Origin: Rummeliibacillus sp044763875
GTDB taxonomy: Bacteria > Bacillota > Bacilli > Bacillales_A > Planococcaceae
Direction of reading: 5' to 3'
Length of the DNA: 64,000 nt
Assembly: GCF_044763875.1 (NCBI RefSeq)
Contig: NZ_JBIWGZ010000002.1
Span: 620,001 to 684,000, forward strand
Shown: positions 62,639 through 64,000 of the stretch, piece after piece
How the letters are laid out: every line of letters begins with the position of its first letter
Numbering within the stretch: position 1 is the stretch's first letter
Position numbers and translations under genes: made by a program
The notes under the pieces: model-generated
Databases searched by the model: none
What the model was told of the DNA's origin: nothing
Seen by the model: the letters and a program-made list of their open reading frames with translations, nothing else

Positions 62639-62675
62639 TTACACACTTTTAACAATCTTTAACACCACCTTAATA
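62639..62675 (+). promoter_or_regulatory. PhoP-type box array (four repeats) upstream of PhoX-like gene
   Basis: TTACAC-N4-TTAACA-N4-TTAACA-N5-TTAATA at 62639, 62649, 62659 and 62670. The known Bacillus PhoP consensus is repeated TT(A/T/C)ACA with 4-6 bp gaps. It lies 67-103 bp before the start of an alkaline phosphatase gene, a classical PhoP target. Confidence 0.7.
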
Positions 62676-62741
62676 TCCCATTAATAGTTATTATGTGTAA
62701 TTGTTAATAGAAGGCTATTAATCTTTTAGGAGGAATATTGA

Positions 62742-64000
62742 ATGATGAATAAGAGATTTGTTAAAAAAGGAGCTGCAGCGGCACTAGCACTTGCCATTGC
62801 TATTCCAGCTATTACACCTACTCAAGCAGCTGCTAAGGAACAATTGAAGATTGAATCTGTTCAGTTCAATGGAATGAAAGCCCCGTCTACTATTGACCAA
62901 ATGGTAAAAACATACACAACTGCTTCAGTTAATGTTAAATATAATAACGGAAAAGTAAAAACTTTCCCTCTTTCATATAAACAATTATTTAAATCTGAAG
63001 ATAAAGTAGCAACTGTAAAAGGTGAAATGATTCCAGCAGGTACACCAATTGATGTGAACGGTAATCCAATTGTTGATCCAAGTGTTCCTGGTAACAAATA
63101 CTTTGTTTCCGATGCTCCTGATTCAAACAGCTTATTAAATCCTATTGATGGTAAGCTTTTCATGGTGACACATTATGAATACCAAACAGTTGATGCTGCT
63201 GGTAAATCTGCATATGGTTTAGTTCCAGCTTCTATGTCTTTAACTCAATTAGATCAAGATAAGAAAACCGGTGAACTTACACCGAAGAAAGTAAGTAAAA
63301 TTGACTTTTCTTCAGTGAACGGTCTTTGGATTCCATGTAACGGATCATTATCACCATGGAATACACATTTAGGTTCAGAAGAATATGAGCCAGATGCACG
63401 TCAATATTTAGACGCTACTTCACAAACAAGAAGTCAAGTTGACACATTTGCACAATTTTATTTTGGAGATAAAACAAAAGCGAATCCTTATTTCTACGGT
63501 TATTCACCTGAAATTAAAGTAAATAGTAAAGGTGAAGCATCTGTTGTAAAGCATTACAGCACAGGGCGTTTCTCTCATGAACTCATGAAAGTAATGCCTG
63601 ATAACAAAACTGTATTTTTCGGTGATGATGGTGCCAATACAGGAATGTTCATGTATGTAGCAGATAAAGAAAAAGATTTATCAGCAGGTACATTATATGC
63701 AGCTAAATTTAAACAAACTGGTGTTGAAAACGGTGGTTCAGGAGATTTAGAATGGATTAATCTTGGACATGCAACAGATAAAGAAGTGAAAGATATTATT
63801 GATAGTGGCATTCAATTCAACGATATTTTCGAAACTTCAGATGTTCCTAAAGAAGGCTTTACAGCTATTAAGCAATATTCATATGGTAAAGTTGAATATC
63901 TAAAACTGAAACCTGGTAAAGAAAAAGCAGCAGCTTTCCTTGAAACACGCCGTTATGCAGCACTACTTGGTGCAACTACTGAATTCAACAAAATGGAAGG
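62742..64000 (+). CDS. PhoX-family alkaline phosphatase (DUF839), 3'-truncated by window
   Basis: 419 residues are visible; the gene continues past the window end. N-terminal signal peptide to about residue 30 (RFVKKGAAAALALAIAIPAI...QAAA). It has Lys-Arg rather than the twin Arg usual in PhoX, so Tat export is uncertain. PhoX features: IPCNGSLSPWNTHLGSEE, with Cys199 and Glu213/Glu214 at the expected Fe/Ca ligand positions, then YGYSPEIKVNSKGEASVVKHYSTGRFSHE, FFGDDGANTGMFMYVAD and the later RRYAALLGATTEFNKMEG. Releases phosphate from organic esters outside the membrane. Start ATG 62742 with AGGAGG 8 nt upstream. Four PhoP-type boxes upstream suggest induction by phosphate starvation. Confidence 0.93.
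   Translation, partial: MMNKRFVKKGAAAALALAIAIPAITPTQAAAKEQLKIESVQFNGMKAPSTIDQMVKTYTTASVNVKYNNGKVKTFPLSYKQLFKSEDKVATVKGEMIPAGTPIDVNGNPIVDPSVPGNKYFVSDAPDSNSLLNPIDGKLFMVTHYEYQTVDAAGKSAYGLVPASMSLTQLDQDKKTGELTPKKVSKIDFSSVNGLWIPCNGSLSPWNTHLGSEEYEPDARQYLDATSQTRSQVDTFAQFYFGDKTKANPYFYGYSPEIKVNSKGEASVVKHYSTGRFSHELMKVMPDNKTVFFGDDGANTGMFMYVADKEKDLSAGTLYAAKFKQTGVENGGSGDLEWINLGHATDKEVKDIIDSGIQFNDIFETSDVPKEGFTAIKQYSYGKVEYLKLKPGKEKAAAFLETRRYAALLGATTEFNKME

Noticed and set aside
1..64000. CRISPR arrays, tRNA/rRNA genes, prophage or insertion sequences
   Set aside because: None seen: no spacer-type arrays (the 21-bp arrays have no unique spacers), no transposase or phage genes, no cloverleaf recognised by eye.

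Overview
The window is a chromosomal stretch from a low-GC, Gram-positive, spore-forming rod of the Bacillaceae/Planococcaceae type (Lysinibacillus- or Rummeliibacillus-like; the genus is inferred, not proven). The basis is strong AGGAGG-type ribosome binding sites, frequent TTG and GTG starts, LysM/NlpC-P60 wall hydrolases, an S-layer-type protein, a TagA-type teichoic acid glycosyltransferase, a ComK homologue, small proteins with the gamma-type spore protein motif, and a ribose operon in the Bacillus gene order. No rRNA, tRNA, CRISPR, prophage or transposase gene was seen.

Layout. 1-5 kb: the 3' part of a glutamate synthase-like flavoprotein, a NERD-domain protein bracketed by arrays of 21-bp direct repeats, and an NAD-malic enzyme with an ACT domain. 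5-13 kb: a chemoreceptor, two secreted cell wall endopeptidases (the second behind a three-hit WalR-type site), a membrane-anchored trypsin-like protease and tagA. 13-24 kb: an S-layer-like protein and a smaller paralogue with a shared leader, a DUF2653 pair, a FIST sensor translationally coupled to a soluble chemoreceptor, and a secreted 5'-nucleotidase. 24-35 kb: thioesterase, S41 protease, ComK, small membrane and Trp-rich proteins, a PLP decarboxylase overlapping a chemoreceptor, a third LysM endopeptidase and a spore-protein-like small gene. 36-43 kb: LysE and MFS exporters, YqhV, an HpaB-type hydroxylase and a cluster of small genes. 43-49 kb: a YknW/YknX-like pair without its ABC transporter and an alanine/glycine symporter. 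48-64 kb: a giant YvnB-like metallophosphoesterase with a hairpin over its ribosome binding site, the complete rbsRKDACB operon, a second 5'-nucleotidase with a repeat-type N-terminal module, a DUF3298 protein, and the start of a PhoX-type phosphatase behind four PhoP-type boxes.

How it fits together. Two themes recur. The first is the cell envelope: hydrolases, S-layer, teichoic acid linkage and a shared Tyr/Gly-rich N-terminal module that may hold three exported proteins at the wall. The second is extracellular phosphoester and nucleotide use: two 5'-nucleotidases, a large metallophosphoesterase and PhoX outside the cell, and ribose uptake and phosphorylation inside. Three chemoreceptors are present, two of them in tightly coupled operons with a partner (FIST protein, PLP decarboxylase).

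Intergenic DNA is unusually structured. At least five loci carry a terminal-inverted-repeat element of about 230-260 bp. In two of them it is interrupted at the same point by a GC-rich palindromic element that also occurs alone. All coordinates of motifs were read by eye; no similarity search, folding or expression data were available.
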